From Teratosphaeria epicoccoides (lineage: Eukaryota; Ascomycota; Dothideomycetes; Mycosphaerellales; Teratosphaeriaceae): DNA of 64,000 nucleotides. The notes under the pieces are model-generated. The model saw only the letters and a list, made by a program, of their open reading frames with translations. It did no database searches and was not told the origin of the DNA. Made by a program: the position numbers and the translations under genes. The stretch spans positions 186,001 through 250,000 of the forward strand of contig JADDMT010000033.1 of the NCBI GenBank assembly GCA_021401465.1, written 5' to 3'. Shown one piece after another: positions 9,790 to 21,106 of the stretch; position 1 is the stretch's first letter, and each line of letters begins with the position of its first letter.

Positions 9790-12700
9790 TTCCAATGGCC
9801 GGGCGGCGCCTCATCGCCCTCACCATCGAAATTTGTGCCTTAGACACGTCTGATATGTGGTTAACCGCCTGACCTCTCGACCGTCCGAGATGTTGCGCGA
9901 TCTCGAGGTAGCGTTACGTCAAGACAGCTGACTTGGACATCCGGGACCAAACCGTCAAAGGCGACTCGAGCGAGCGCAACCGAGAGCGCTATTGCATCGC
10001 TCTCCTGTACATCACAGACACTTCATGATTCTGCCGTTGCGACACTTCTGAGCCACACGCGGCAAAACAAAGAAAGATCCGAGATGGTCGGTCCCTAAAC
10101 CCTCGAGCACAACTGACTTTGAGTTCTGCTTGTTCTTTCTTGCTCTCCATCCACCCTCTTCCCCCACTCTGCGACAGCCTCACCAGGCGCACACTCCCGG
10201 CGCTGACACTTGTAGGGTCTATCGAACGACCTGCCTGCCCACGCCACCTTCCCTCCGAAACAAAATACCGAGAGCAATCGCCAAACCCTCATGTCATGGC
10301 CGACAGACGCAGAAGAGAAGAGATGGTCGACCCAGGCGCCAGAAATTGGCTGCAAGAAATCCGGCGAACTCGGTCTTGCGAAGCCGTCTGGACCGACTCA
10401 TAACTGGAGCAGCAGAGAAGACGTCTTGCCGCACATATGAAGAGCGAGAAAAGCTTCGAAAGTACCACAATTTTCTAGAGGCGGCTAGACGAGTCGCGCT
10501 ATGTGTAGTAGGAGGTAGCAAGGGCGGTTCCTTGATAGAGCAGAGCACGTGCGATAGGTCGTGGATAGAACCTCGAGGATCATGAAGTTGAGGCACACGA
10601 TTAAGAAGCAGCGGAACTCCTTGAAACCTGTACTCAGCACGCCTGGCTGTGTCTTGTCGGAGTTCTGTCGAGCGCAGATGACGATAGTGACCTATGGATC
10701 ATCAAAATGATACAGCGGTTACTAGTAAGCTCGTCCGTATACATCTTGCTTTGTATTTGACAGCTGACAAGAGCTTGGCAAGTTGACATGTTCGGACGGG
10801 AATGTCCATGATGCAGAAAACGACGAGATGGTATTGGATGGTGTATTTTATGTTATCCGATGAGAAAGATAGCCCTGCAGGTGAGCGTGCACACGTCGTG
10901 CTACACACTCTCATCAGGTCTGCAGAACGGGTTGCCTAGATGGCGACATTGGCGAGGATTGTGCGGATCGACGGGTCTTCAGTCGCTAGTGGACGACTCT
11001 GAGTAAGCACCTGATTGCGACCACATGGTAGCTTGTAGCAGCTATCTCGTCGATGACATGACATGTCATGACGAATTTTGCAGCGAGTCTCAACGTCAGG
11101 CCTGATTGTGTTAAAACCGCATGCACTGTTTGACTTGCGAGCTGCAAACGTACGCACAGCCTCTGTGTGCATGAAACCCTACATGGCAGAGTAGTGTAGA
11201 GCAGCCTGGCTACGTTCTTGTCCCAGTATGCGGGTCTTCACAACATGGCGTCGAGAATGCCAGGTCTGGTGCTGGTAAAGACTCGATGGCGGCCACCGTC
11301 TTGAGCCATGGGCAGCTTAGCAGGGACAAGCATGCCAAATCGCGACACGGGTTACAATGCAATAGAGCCGCTAGAGGTAATAATGAGCTATCTATTAGTC
11401 CTAGGACAGCGGCGATAGTATGACAGAACTAGCTGCTACGACAAATGCTTAACCTCGTCACGTTAGGCGAGTATTCCAGGAGTATCTCGCCATGGCCGAC
11501 AAGCGGTATGCACTCAGCGATCTGTTTGATGAGGTCCGTGATTGTAAGCAGAGGCATGGAAGAAAGACAACTTCCGGAAGTGCTGTAAGTGAGCTCGAGC
11601 GAATGACCCCCGGCTAAGCAGTCTGTCAAGTCTGTCGTATGCAGTCTAGCGGATGAAATTAACGTGATCTACACCTATTGGATCCAAGCATTTTGACAGA
11701 TGATAGCAAAAATGCTACTGCGTTTCCTAGCGAGAATGAGCCGAGATCGGATAAGGGGTAAGGAGGATCGATCGATGAGATGCTCGTCCGATGGGGTAGG
11801 GAGAGAGGAGGGGCGGTCGTTCAGATGTTCGTCCTTGTCCTTACTGTACTTGTCGAGGTACAGTTAGAGAGGAAGTCCCCTTCCTGCCTATTACTATACT
11901 CGTCAAGATACGGATTGCTAAGGAAGTCATCATCTTCCCTTACGACTGCGCCTCGCCCTCTTCTGTTCCCGCTAATACCCTAGCCGAGCGCCTGTAGCAG
12001 AGTACCGGCCAGGTGCATAGTTCCTTGACGACATACCTGCAGTTTTTGTATTAGATTGACTTATTGTGTAGTGTATGTCGATACTGTCTCAAGGATTGTG
12101 TCGGATTGTTGACACGTGCGGTATAGGCTGTTATTAATGCGACGTGTGATGTAGAAATTGGTTTGGCGAAGTGTAGGAAGGTTTGAGTAGCGAGCTCAAT
12201 CTTTCTCCTTCATATGCGCCACGAGGTGGTTCGAGGGACAATACATTCTTCACGTGTACGAGCAGCTTCAAGGCGGGTGAAGCCTTGTGATAAAGTGACT
12301 GTCAGCGTGTGTGCTTTGTTTGTGCATGCAATAATGCATTAGTTCCGCAGAGAAAGCGAGCCTTTCGATGTGTGTGTGTTTTGCATTATGCCTGAACGTA
12401 ACAATGCCTCACGTCATGGAGGGCAATCGAGTCCGAGTAACCTGAACAGCTCAGTCTAAAGGGTGTGGCACGAATGGCGGCCTTCAATCATCTCTTTGAT
12501 TGCAGGCTGCTTGTTCTGGGTATTTAGCTATCTCGTCGTCGTCTTGTCGAACCTTTACTCTTCACTCCGCTCCGTGCTCCTCTCAGAAACACTAGAAGGG
12601 CAGGTTCTCAAGCTTCAGCATCTCGTCGTCTTCGACTTAGGGAGGTATCTTCTTCCTTGACCCCGATAAGTCATGCATGTTTCTCCAATAGCAAGTTCCA

Positions 12701-12827
12701 CGTTGGTCGAAGCCTTGTCGACCAGCTGGTGTGGTTCGCCAAATATGACGGCGATCAGCTCGAAAGTAGACAGGCGCCAAACCATGTGGGGTTGCTGGTT
12801 CCTTGTTCACGTCACAGCCACCGATCA
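9790..12827. other. Island intergenic sequence with one weak gene candidate
   Basis: No domain-bearing gene seen. Around 10100-10290 on plus there is a C/T-rich stretch of the kind common in fungal promoters, leading to a well-placed ATG at 10296 (context GTCATGGCC). Its frame closes after 33 codons, while a neighbouring frame (ORF 10130-10585) continues as a basic, helical-looking sequence. An intron or a frameshift could join them, but this is unproven. The rest (10600-12827) has only short frames. A short RIP-like patch occurs near 11350-11440. Confidence 0.3.
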
Positions 12828-14096
12828 TCATCTGCTCCGGTGCGCCGCCCATGAAGCTCTGGTTTGTGGCGGTACGGCGTCATCTGTCACCTGGGCCTCT
12901 TTCTCCGTCTGCTTGCTCCTCTGGTTGGATGTTCCTGGCGTCGGCACTCCAAGACGAACGGGCACTGCGTCACACGGTCCCTGACTTGCTTCCCCATGTT
13001 CTGCCTGACTTGTTGTAGCCTCACCGCGACTCCCCTGTATCTGACCGTCTTCTGGCCTGCCTTTCCCCGTGTCCTCTCCCCGATGCTTCTTCGTGGGCGG
13101 TGTGTCGGGGCTGGATGGGACATGTTCTGATTCAGTAGGAGGGCTGTACCAATCGTGCGCTTCGGCATCTTCACGCCTGCGCTTGAGCGATTGTTCTGAC
13201 GCACCTCTGCTGGCAACTGCGCGACGGTACGCTGCGGACAGTTCTGCCAGATCCAATCTCAACATTGTCTGCTCAGCTTCCAGTCCACCCTGGCCACGAC
13301 GGAGGCGCAGGAGGGCCGAGGCCGGGAGTTCAATCTCGCCAGCCACATCGTTTCCATCAGTGTCAATGAATTGCCGACGACTCAGGATGGTCGCAGTGTT
13401 GAGGGTCTTTCCTCTCACCTGCGTCACGCCGATGCCATACACGGCCACAGAACCAGTATGTGGCGCGCTATACGGCAGATCTACCGCGATCGCGCACTGG
13501 ATCATGCCCTTCGAGTTGTTGATGTAGTCGCGGCAGATGCGGTGCACGTCCTTAGTAGTCTGACTAAAGGCAACCTCGCCGACTAGCACAGGCAAGTCGT
13601 CATCGAGAGCCTCGCGAAAAGATATATCAGGGTCTTGGCGCCAGGTACCAGATCGGAGCAGCTTGCGTACACTTGTGGACCCTAGCTCTTCAACCCTCCG
13701 CAATGCTTCCCTGACGCGCGCATCTACCTCTGGTGTTGTCATCAACCGACGAATCTCCTCCTCCAAGAGCGAGCGCAAGCGCGAGCATATGCGCTCGTGT
13801 TCCACCTCTGGCATCCAGTGGGACAAGACGGCTTGGGCAGGATCGTAGGCGAAGCGCTTTTCTGGTAATCGTGACTCGAGACGTGCGAACTGCGTGGGCT
13901 CAACAGCGATATGTGTCGAGTCGCCTGCCGTGATATGGCGGAGTACATCGGCGTCTTCGGGCGCGGGGAGGGTGGCTTGCTGCTGGTCGGGCTCGGAGCC
14001 CGGTGGGGTGGGAGGACGTCGGATGGGCGGGCGCGCGATGGCTGAAGGCGCGATCGTCTTCTGCTCAACCACCTCTTCCGCCGGGGGCGACGACAT
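12828..14096 (-). CDS. Hypothetical protein with PD-(D/E)XK nuclease-like core, 422 aa
   Basis: Intact 422-residue frame; start ATG at 14094-14096 followed by SSPPAEE. Residues 1-50 are Pro-rich and disordered. Residues 95-145 are predicted helices. The core at 155-210 reads PDISF (156-160), then LVGEVAFSQ (171-179), a helix, and CAIAVDLPY (201-209). The PD...EVxxSQ order resembles the restriction-endonuclease-like fold of Uma2-type and related fungal proteins: D157 and E174 would be metal ligands, but the usual Lys two residues after the Glu is Phe/Ser here, so catalysis is uncertain. The C-terminal third is polar, with basic clusters (KRRRE at 305-309, KKHR at 336-339) that could be nuclear localisation signals. 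It has no RIP-type stops although decayed transposons start 180 bp upstream. The fold assignment is inference from motif order; the gene could be another family. Confidence 0.6.
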   Translation of the reverse strand: MSSPPAEEVVEQKTIAPSAIARPPIRRPPTPPGSEPDQQQATLPAPEDADVLRHITAGDSTHIAVEPTQFARLESRLPEKRFAYDPAQAVLSHWMPEVEHERICSRLRSLLEEEIRRLMTTPEVDARVREALRRVEELGSTSVRKLLRSGTWRQDPDISFREALDDDLPVLVGEVAFSQTTKDVHRICRDYINNSKGMIQCAIAVDLPYSAPHTGSVAVYGIGVTQVRGKTLNTATILSRRQFIDTDGNDVAGEIELPASALLRLRRGQGGLEAEQTMLRLDLAELSAAYRRAVASRGASEQSLKRRREDAEAHDWYSPPTESEHVPSSPDTPPTKKHRGEDTGKGRPEDGQIQGSRGEATTSQAEHGEASQGPCDAVPVRLGVPTPGTSNQRSKQTEKEAQVTDDAVPPQTRASWAAHRSR

Positions 14097-14274
14097 TTAG
14101 ACAGGTCGATGTAGGCATCTACATGGCGCGTACATGCTCATTCGGTCGGCCGAGTTCTCCACTCGGCTGGCCCCGAGCTCTCTGAGGCGCGCGTCCGGAT
14201 GGATCGGCCCTTGGAAGCCGGCAGCGGGCCGCGGCACACCAAACCTGCCGCTAGATTGCAGGCGTAGAAGCACG

Positions 14275-14579
14275 TAGTGTTACACCGTTTTACATCTAAG
14301 CACAAGCTCTAGCGATAGCGTCTCTAGACAAGGTAGACTAATGCTAGCATACTAGTTAGCATCTTACTTATACTATTAGATTAATTTTACTAGTTACTTA
14401 GTATTACATAAGCCTAATATACTAGTATATTTAGATGCGCATAGAAGGCACTATAGGCTATTCTTATATATATAGTTATTAGCTAGCGCATAGTAGCATA
14501 CTAGTACATAGTTATAAACTATGTAGGTATTTTAACACTAATATAAATAGGTACCTCTATACTAATAATACTATAGTAG
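14275..14579. repeat. Heavily decayed AT-rich repeat at the right edge of the island
   Basis: The sequence switches at about 14275 from unique island to CTAG/TATA-rich sequence. No coding or element boundary is visible. It precedes a partial LTR of family 1. Confidence 0.4.
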
Positions 14580-14707
14580 TATAAAGAGTAAGGCCCTAGG
14601 TCCCTAGTATAGGCTAAGGCCTATGCGTGACCCCTGACAAGGCTAGCTATAAAGGACTAGATAGCTAGTAGATAGTCCTTCTCTCCCCTGTTATACTTGT
14701 TAGATAC
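14580..14707 (+). repeat. Partial LTR of family 1 (plus), interrupted by copy A
   Basis: Aligns with the first about 128 bases of the 167-bp family 1 LTR (compare 48591-48757). The first bases read TATAAAGAGTAAGGCC against TGTGAAGGGCGAGGCC, a pure set of G-to-A and C-to-T changes. It stops after GATAC (14703-14707), where the minus-strand LTR of copy A begins, so the rest of this LTR should be beyond copy A's lost other end. Confidence 0.75.
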
Positions 14708-14874
14708 TATTATAAGTAAACAGCGTATACATAGGGGTTTATGTAGTATTTAACAAGTATAATAGGGAGAGAAGGACTATCTGCTAGCTGTCTAGTCTTT
14801 TATAGCTAGCCTTGTTAGGGGTCGCGTCGCATAGGCCCTAGCCTATGCTAAGACTTAGGGCCTCGCCCTTTTTA
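14708..14874 (-). repeat. 3' LTR of copy A
   Basis: 167 bp, same length as both LTRs of copy B. The low end reads TATTATAAGTAAA against TGTCACGGGTAAA in copy C (51155-51167), a saturated run of C-to-T and G-to-A changes. The high end TTTTTA corresponds to TTCACA. It abuts the plus-strand LTR at 14580-14707, forming an imperfect head-to-head palindrome. Confidence 0.8.
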
Positions 14875-15351
14875 TTACCCCCCCCCCCCCCCTCCCTTCT
14901 TGTTCATAGCAAGGAATCTGTTAGTTTCCTTCTAGCACATAAAGTCTAGATCACAGCTAGGCTAACATGGCTTCCTAACTTCACTTCCCTTGTCTAAGTC
15001 TACTCTACTTGTCTAAGTCTACTTTACTTTACTTCTTATACTCCCTATTCTCCTATGCCTACAGCCTAGCCTCTAACTAGCCTTGCTAGGTTCCTAGACT
15101 CTACTTCGCTTATTTAAATCTACTTTACTTTCCTACCTCTCTCTACTTCACTTCTATTTATTGCTATCTAAGCTATTATAGGGGCACTCCTAGGCCTATG
15201 CTAGTACATCCCTTACTGTATAAAAAGCGCCCTTCGCTATTACTCTTGCTTCCTTTCTCTTACATGCTTACCTTAAACCGTAAGCCCTACCCTCTTTCTC
15301 CTACCTTCTAGCCTTATCTCTAGGATTCTAGGTAATACTAACTAGAACTAG

Positions 15352-16170
15352 ATGGCCCCTACTATCTACTATGTCGACTATGCCCTCTAGGGCATAGATT
15401 ATGTCCTATAATTAGTATGTTCTAGAGTCCTTGTTGTTATGCCTAGCTTTAGCTAATAAATCTGTCTAGTCTACCTAAGCCTGCGCCTGCTAGCGCTACG
15501 CTAGCAAGTGCTTAAACTACAAAGCCCTATACGCGTTACTTAGTGTCCACGTAAAATGCTCCGCTAACCTAGCTAGCCCTGCCCTTGCCTACGTCTCCTA
15601 TGCCTCCTAGACCTGTTCCTAGGACGCTAACAGGTATGACCTGCTCCCTAGGGGGTTTTGCACAGCTAACATCATGATAGCGCTGCCATGTATAACGACC
15701 TAGCGAAGGTCCTTAAGGCCTAGAGGGCCTTAGGGCCTTTGTAGTTAGCAGGTCTACTGTCCGGGTATTTTCTATTAGTGTCCTCCATGATTACGCCGCT
15801 AACCTCGAGTAGCATTGTAGCCTAGGAGGTCATAGGGACAGTAGGTACTACTGTCGCCTAGTAGGGCCTCCTGTGAGTTCATCCTATACTCTGTGTGTTT
15901 CTGCGCGCTAACAGTTTAGAAGGTCTAGGGGCGTTCTACTAGCGCTTACCTTAGGTAGGCAGCAGGAGAACGTTGCTAGTAAGGGCGAGAGCCCTCGTTA
16001 GCGTCAGTCTGGCGCTACTACGCAGGGCCCTAACTAAGAGGCCAGGGACTCTGACAGCAGCCTAGTCGGCGGGTCTAGGGGGTCTAGCGAGGGCCCCTTA
16101 GACGGCAGGGGGGCTAGCCCTGCTAGCGGGGCCCCTAGTAACAATCCCGCATGATTGTCGCTAGGGTCCT
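15352..16170 (+). pseudogene. Antisense Cys-rich gene of LTR family 1 (copy A), one predicted intron
   Basis: Lies on the strand opposite to gag-pol, between the pol end and the 3' LTR. Exon 1 (15352-15414) starts ATG GCC CCT and encodes 21 codons. A predicted intron at 15415-15469 (55 nt) has GTATGT at the donor, GCTAAT near the 3' end and TAG at the acceptor, phase 0. Exon 2 starts with a C-x2-C-x6-C-like stretch (the second and third Cys read TAC = Tyr here) followed by further Cys, then stays open apart from RIP-type stops to about 16170; its true end is unknown. The same exon-intron layout is present in copies B and C. The Cys stretch resembles half a zinc cluster, but no family is assigned. 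Confidence 0.5.
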
Positions 16171-19100
16171 CTATCCTTAGCGCGAGGGCCTGCGGCTAGG
16201 GGGGGTTTTTTCTTTTGTTGTATATATAGTTACCTAATGTCAATTTTCCCCCTCTAACTTTTGTCCTTCTTAAACGCCTGTACTCCTTGTTACAAATGCT
16301 AGACTCCCTTTACTAAGTCCTACATCTCGTTTCCTTTTTCTTCTTGTCCTACCTCTCTCTAGGGCCCTCGTTGTTCTCTGCGCTTCCCTAAGCCTACTTA
16401 AAGCAGTCTATTACTTTAGTGTCTATTAGGTTTTCTAGGGGCTCCTATGTAGGTTTGTAGTACCCTGACCATTTTACTAGGACCTCGTGTCCTCTTCCCC
16501 TTCTCTTGTCCCTCGCGCAGAGTACCTCCTCTACTAACTACTCCTCATGCAACTTAAACAAAAGGGGGTCTAGCTGTTCGTCGTCATTCTCCTGCCTAGG
16601 CATAGGGTCCTTGCCCGCTAGTCTTAGCAGGTTAGTATAGAACACTAGGTGTATATTGTTTAGGAGCCTAGTCAAGTAGATAGAGACTAGTAATAATACT
16701 TTGGCTACTATGTACTTCGCATGCTTGGCGTCTAAGCTTTTCTTAGGTCTCTCTGTAGTGTAGTTCTGTAGATCTAGCTAGACCTTGTCACTAACTTTAT
16801 AAATTAGGGCGGGGTTTTAGCGTTTATTAGTAGACTCCTCCTACTCTTACATAGAAGCCGCCATTGTTACTTGGCAGATTCCTGTTATGTCCTAGATCTT
16901 TCCTACGAACGCCCTTGCCCTCTCGGCTGCTTTTAATAGGCTAGGCCCTACAGGGTCCTCGGTTAAAGGTATAGGGCCCTATGCTTCGTAGCTATAGGTA
17001 GCGAAGAAGGGGCTTATGCTAATTCCTGAATAATACCTCCTGTTTAGCGCTAGTTAAGCCATAGGGAGCTATCGCTTCTAGTCGGATTACTCATAGTTAA
17101 TATAGTTCCGGAGGTACACTTGTACCTCTTAGTTTAGGCGTTTAGGGCCTCTATCTGTTTATAGGTAGTACGTAGAGCTTAACCGCTAGGACACGCCTAT
17201 TCCTTTACAGAAGGTCGTCTAGAAGGTACTAGTCTAGTTAGTGCCCTAGTCGCTCGTAATAGCTGTTAGCATTCCATGGTACTAGGCCTAGCAATCTATG
17301 AACTTCTCTACGTATTCCTCTGCTTTTATACTAGGCATTACCTGCAAAACTACGTACTTGTATAGGCGATCCTTAATAACCTATAGGTATCGACATCCCT
17401 CGGAATCAGGCAGGTCTGTCATGAAGTCTATAGAGATCTCCTAGAAGAATCTGTTAGGAACTAGTAATAGCTTTAGTAGTCTATGCTTATACTCTCTCTA
17501 TACTTTGTTATGACTATAGTAGTCGTAGTTCCTTAAGAACCGCCAGACATGCTTAGACAGTAACAGCTAGTAGAAGTCGCGCCCTAGGATCATCGTTGTA
17601 GCGTCCTGTCCTAGGTGCCTATATACTGTAGCGTCATGTACAGACTAAATGAGCTTCGTCCTAAGCATGTCGTTACTTTCGTCCCTAGAGTCTGAGGTCT
17701 TACCCTCAGGCTAACTGTCGTTTGCTCCTAGGACCTATAGTTTGTCGTGGTATTACAGGAAGCCCCTCTTGTCGATCTTGTAGTCCCCCGCTTGTAGTTT
17801 TAGCCTCGCTCTAGCTAGTAGCGCCTAGGAGCCGCTCTTTACTACTTTTAACACTGTTGAGTACAGCTTGTCTTTCTCTACTATAGCTGCCTATAAGTCA
17901 TTAAGGGTACTGTCCTAGAACGGCCTAATAGGCTCCTAGTTAGAGGTTACGGAGTATGCGAATTGCTGTTCGTTCTCTACTATAGTAGTAAGTAACAGGC
18001 TAGTCGAGGTAATCGGTACGACGTCGCTACTCTTATCCATGGGGTCTAGCTAACTCTCCATGACTTCTAGGTCTAAAAACCTCTTAAACTGTGATTCCTT
18101 ATCTTCTGCCCCTAGCGTGTCCTGTTCTTGTCTTGACAACGCGTCTAGGACTACTCCTTTAGCGCCTAGGCGATATACTAGGGAAAACTAGAATTACGCG
18201 AGGGTCTCATACTACTGTATCTGCCGCTCGGACAGCTGTCGCTTGACTATAAAGTACTCTAGGTTTTTGTAGTCCGTGAGAATAGTGAAGGGCCTACACG
18301 ACTTCAGCTTAGGGCCCTAGAACTTCAGGCTAGATATCACGGCTAGCATCTCCTTGTCATAGATGTCGTAATTAATCTCCGCCTTATTAAGTTTCTGCGA
18401 GAAGAAGCCTACTAGTCTCCGGACTCTGTTGCTTTCTTGCAGGAGAGCTGCCCCTAACGTAAACCTGCTGTAGTTAGTCTCCAAAAAGGTCGGCAGCTCT
18501 AGGTTCTATTAAGAAAGGACTAGCGCTAAACAGAACTTTGCTTTTAGCGTTCTAAACGCGGACTCCTTAAGTTCCCCCTAGGAGAACAGTCTGCCCTTCC
18601 ATATAAGCGCCGTCAAGGGCCTGGCTGTCTTCGAGTAGTTTAGGATAAACATCTTGTAGTAGTTAGCGAAGCCGAGGAATCTACAGACTTCCTTCTGTGT
18701 TTTTAGCTACTCCTAATTACGCACGGCCTCTACCTTTTCTGGCTCGGTCCCTACACCTTTTCTGTTAGCATGGATTATGAACCCTAGGTACTTGATATCC
18801 TTTTTGGCAAACTCGCTCCTCCTAGGGTTAAGGTAGAGGCCCCTGTCCTAGAGCTTCTAGAGTACTCGCGTTACTTTAGCGAAATAGTCTTCTCGCGAAC
18901 TGCCGCTATATATAATAACGTCGTCTATATACGCGGAGGCGTAGTCGTCTAATTCCTCGCGTAGTAGTATGTTAATATATCGTTAGAACGTTGCTAGAGC
19001 CCTAGATAAACCGAACAGACATACTAGCTATTTAAATGAACTAAACCTCGTGCGAAAGGCTGTCTTGTACTCATGGCCTTTCGCTATACGGATTTAGTAG

Positions 19101-20000
19101 AAGGCTGACACTACATCTACCTTAGTAAGCTACTAGGCGCCCGTGAGGTTCCTCAAGGTCTCTAGTATTAACAGGAGGGGGTACCTATCTTGCTTTGTGA
19201 TCGCGTTAAGGGCGCGGTAATTATAGCAGAACTAGAGACCTCCTCCTAGCTTCCGGACAAAAAGCACAGGAGCCGTAGCCTCTAAGTTAGTAGGCCGAAT
19301 GAATCCCTTCCCTAACAGTTCATCTAAGGACTTCCTTAAAACTAGTAGTTCCCCCTTCGACATGCCGTATAGGGGTCCCTATAGCAGAGCCAGTTAGGAT
19401 CTGTTTAGTCCTTCGCGGAGTTTGATGCGGTAGTTAATACTAGGGCGGTATGGCGCTAATTTTTCCGCTTCTTGGCAGCAGAACAGCGGAGCCATGTGCT
19501 GAAGCTCTAGAGGTAGCGCCTTTCTTAACTTGTCTAGCGTCGGATATTCCTTTGCCTTTAAGGCCTCCGCGACATCAGCTGTTACAGTCGCGCATACCTA
19601 GGTAAAGTTCCTGCGGTCCTCATATTCTCGGTAGTTCTATCCTTCGTCTATCTACTGTCCCGCTCTTCTATGCTAATACTGACGCCTTTCTGGCGTAGTC
19701 CGCACTTTATTGTGAGCCTTCTAGGGGTTCCCTAGTATTAGGGGGAAGGCTAGATCCTTTACTATGTATGCGTATACTAGTTACTAGAACCCCTTGATTT
19801 CTATCTAGAAGGCGACTACTCCTTCTACCGCGGAGTCTCGCATCGACGCTGTTACGCCCCTTACTATGCGTAACTCTTTGCTTATTAAGCTTAAGCCGAG
19901 ACCTTTTACTAGGTCTCTGTTAATTGCAGCGTAGCATTAGCACCCCTTATCGATAAGAGCTAATGTCCTAGTATTATTTGCTAGGACTACATTAGTATAG
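16171..20000 (-). pseudogene. pol of LTR family 1, copy A (protease, RT, RNase H, integrase, chromodomain)
   Basis: Read right to left the order is protease (LIDKGC-type active-site region near 19950), reverse transcriptase (about 18800-19450, with the SGSSR stretch after the YxDD region), RNase H, integrase and a C-terminal chromodomain near 16400-16550. The integrase catalytic Glu codon is AAA (Lys) at 17141-17143. Multiple in-frame TAG/TAA make it non-functional. Confidence 0.75.
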
Positions 20001-20532
20001 ATTAGGTTCCTGTCCATGGATCCCTTAACTCTCTCCTATCCTTCTGCTAATGTCTCTGTTACTCCTGCTTCCTAACTCCGAGCAGGAGTCAATCTTTTCC
20101 TGAGTTATTCCTCCTAGGTTCCTCTGCTATTCTATCGTCCTCTAGCAATAGCGACACTCTAGTCGTATTAATCCGGGCTAGGGGTATAGCTAAGGCGTAG
20201 GGACATACCTTGACTTAGTGTCTAGACGCTCTGTAGTAGTAGCACAGGTTATTCTCCTAGCGTTTCTCTCTCTCTATAGCGTCTACCTATTTGGCGCGTC
20301 GTTTCCCCCTGTTGTTTTGTCAGGGTCCTTTGCCGTCATATTAGTCTCCTACAGTACAAGTCAGTACTATGACTGTATCCCTATCCGCGTCTATTCGGGA
20401 TCTGACTCTAGGGTTAGGCACCTAAACGGCAGCTATAGGAATACCTTCGGAGTCCTTGTTCTTTTCTCTTAACTACCTCCTATAGGCCGCCTTGAACTAG
20501 TCAGTTGCCTTAGAGAGTTTGTTATGACCCTT
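20001..20532 (-). pseudogene. gag C-terminal fragment of LTR family 1, copy A
   Basis: Corresponds to the zinc-knuckle and basic region of copy B's gag (42850-43280) and breaks off at 20532 within the gag core. The knuckle region is near 20220-20260 on the minus strand. Confidence 0.65.
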
Positions 20533-21106
20533 CGTCTCGAAAACCAAGGCCCTAAGTAGACCGAGTAACTTGTGTTACTTAGCTTACTTACCTACTCGTC
20601 TGACTTGGCCTGCTCGTATGTACCCCTAAGAAACTCGGCCCCTCCTAAGCTACTTGCGTCTACGACACGAGTAGCTCACAGTGCAAGAGTGCTACTAGTA
20701 AGTAACTTACTGCTAGCAGTATACTAGCGGCAAGTAGCTCGGGCACGTAAGCTAAGCTACTCGAATTAAAACAATTTGCATGTAATAGATGTTAAAGTCA
20801 TAATTTTAGTTAATACTATACATCTCGTTGTTGTCGCACTGTGCTCTTTTCCTATTTACACTAGACCTGACATACAACGCGAATTAAGCAGATTTGCTAA
20901 CACTAAACACATATACAGCTTAAACGCAGCTCTTACGACGCCTCTTGAATTCAAGCAAGCTACTATATCTGACTTGCGCCTCACGCCCGAAGACCTTAAT
21001 TGGTATAGCTAGTAATAAATGCACAGCTACTACACACTATCTACACATCCTGTATTAGCCCTTACACATGAATCTTCTACTCGCCCTCATCCTCTATTCC
21101 GTTCTA
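20533..21106. repeat. Left end of the Plavaka-like element, non-coding
   Basis: Contains one copy of the palindromic motif (20712-20730) and several GAGTAGCTC-like words. Short frames on plus are not supported as genes. Confidence 0.4.

Larger units (their letters stand above)
14708..20532 (-). mobile_element. LTR family 1 chromovirus, copy A (minus), truncated in gag
   Basis: Contains a 3' LTR (14708-14874), a C-run that is the polypurine tract on the other strand (about 14877-14893), a 1.3-kb 3' region with an antisense ORF, then pol and part of gag read right to left. The gag match ends near 20532, where the Plavaka-like element begins, so the 5' LTR is missing. Reverse transcriptase, RNase H, integrase and chromodomain stretches are recognisable by comparison with copy B but carry many TAG/TAA stops. 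It has only one unit where copies B and C carry a 143-bp duplication. Confidence 0.85.

Noticed and set aside
13069..13527. 152-codon plus-strand ORF opposite the PD-(D/E)XK-like gene
   Set aside because: It is entirely antisense to an intact gene with clear motif structure.
15352..15700. Reading the family 1 antisense ORF as a Zn2Cys6 transcription factor
   Set aside because: Only a C-x2-C-x6-C half is supported. The Cys of CAKC in copy C is a mutated Arg codon in the other copies, and the final Cys is missing.
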